Below are positions 47,297 through 47,768 of a stretch of DNA of 47,768 bases, piece after piece (positions within the stretch are counted from its first letter, which is position 1; each line of letters starts with the position of its first letter). This stretch comes from Azonexaceae bacterium (GTDB lineage Bacteria > Pseudomonadota > Gammaproteobacteria > Burkholderiales > Rhodocyclaceae), in the NCBI GenBank assembly GCA_009469665.1, contig SSTB01000140.1, positions 1 through 47,768 of the forward strand, read 5' to 3'. The notes under the pieces are model-generated. The model had not been told where the DNA came from and searched no databases. It saw nothing but the letters and a program-made list of their open reading frames with translations. Position numbers and translations under genes: made by a program.

Positions 47297-47768
47297 CTAC
47301 AACAGGCCCGCCACGACCTCGACCAGGGCTTCCCCCAAACGCCCATGCTGATCCGCGTCTAGATGCACCCCATCCACGCTGCTGGCGGGCGTGACGCTCC
47401 CGGCGTCGAAGTAGGGACAGCCCAGTGTGAAAGCGACCTCGCGGTAGGCTTCCGCCAAACCCGCGGAGCGACTTTCCCCCCCGGAGAACTTGGGACCGAT
47501 GGGCCCGCGTGGATCGTCGAAAGGCGGAGGAACGACGATGAGGACCGGCGGCGCCGACATGCCCGGCTCTATGGGCGCCTGCCTGATGGCCTGCACCAGG
47601 GCGGCGATGCCCTGGGCGGAGTGCCAAGCGTTGTGGGGATGCATGGATTGAAAATCATTGGTCCCCAGAAGCAGGATGACCAGGTCGAGAGGAGAATTCA
47701 CCTCGATGCGCTGGGCAAGGCCGTCGATGCCGCGTCGCCCCGGCTTGAACGGGTCGTCCCAGACAGTG
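47297..47768 (-). CDS. SGNH/GDSL-family hydrolase (partial, N-terminus outside window)
   Basis: The C-terminal 156 codons of an SGNH hydrolase. Block III appears as LLLGTNDFQ and block V as the catalytic pair DGVHLDADQH; the block I GDSL lies beyond the right edge. The frame continues upstream past the window end through VWDDPFKPGRRG, so the GTG near 47701 is not the start. The fold acts on esters or acyl groups, possibly as an arylesterase. It converges with def. Confidence 0.85.
   Translation of the reverse strand, partial: TVWDDPFKPGRRGIDGLAQRIEVNSPLDLVILLLGTNDFQSMHPHNAWHSAQGIAALVQAIRQAPIEPGMSAPPVLIVVPPPFDDPRGPIGPKFSGGESRSAGLAEAYREVAFTLGCPYFDAGSVTPASSVDGVHLDADQHGRLGEALVEVVAGLL

Overview
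The window is GC-rich chromosomal DNA with the gene order of a Betaproteobacterium, most likely Rhodocyclales (a Dechloromonas/Azospira/Azonexus-like relative). I infer this from the leuC-leuD-leuB-asd-fimV-truA-trpF-trpB-trpA-accD-folC-dedD-cvpA-purF-metZ order, the dapA-bamC pair, the accA-tilS pair and the style of the proteins. No phage, insertion sequence, rRNA, CRISPR array or plasmid function was seen. It reads as core genome with a few small non-coding oddities.

Layout. Positions 1-21781 are almost entirely minus strand and form a biosynthetic superoperon: aroC, a YdcH-like protein, an MFS transporter, leuC, an entericidin-like lipoprotein, leuD, leuB and asd; then a strong terminator; then fimV with its own promoter, a small membrane protein, truA, trpF, trpB, trpA, accD, folC, a SPOR protein, cvpA, purF, metZ and the start of an RhlE-type helicase. 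Many junctions overlap by 1-4 nt (ATGA or TGATG), so translational coupling is extensive. Positions 22022-29883 are a mosaic: a CBS-domain protein, a helix-turn-helix regulator with a palindrome at its predicted transcription start, a radical SAM protein divergent from queD, a patatin-like lipase behind a coupled mini-ORF, a sirtuin beside tRNA-Ser(UGA), a Bax-inhibitor-like membrane protein, rlmD, a small unknown protein and an Ala/Pro-rich lipoprotein. Positions 29976-35903 (minus) carry an MBL hydrolase, bamC, dapA, a short tilS, accA and an AlkA-type glycosylase. Positions 36023-47768 hold signalling and motility genes: three HDOD proteins (one fused to a degenerate EAL domain), pilU and a chemotaxis receptor, together with a glyoxalase-II-like hydrolase, a Uup-type ABC-F ATPase, tRNA-Arg(CCU), a SpeE-like protein, peptide deformylase and a partial SGNH hydrolase.

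The most unusual signal is non-coding. Two intergenic segments about 30 kb apart (4478-4641 and 35046-35289) share two boxes, GCGCGAAGCGA and GAGCGACAAAGC. In both, the boxes flank an apical hairpin and are enclosed by a longer stem, and the gene on the same side of each element has its stop codon inside the element's outer inverted repeat. This looks like a dispersed, structured repeat family that I cannot name. Other points of interest are the palindromic operator candidate of the helix-turn-helix gene, the 30-codon ORF coupled to the patatin gene, a short-form TilS, and a pair of HDOD paralogues of which one has lost the HD dyad.

Functionally the left half links branched-chain amino acid, aspartate-family, tryptophan, chorismate, purine, folate and fatty-acid precursor synthesis with tRNA/rRNA modification. 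The right half is envelope assembly, DNA repair, type IV pilus retraction and taxis or second-messenger signalling. All functional calls come from reading translated motifs; no database search was possible.
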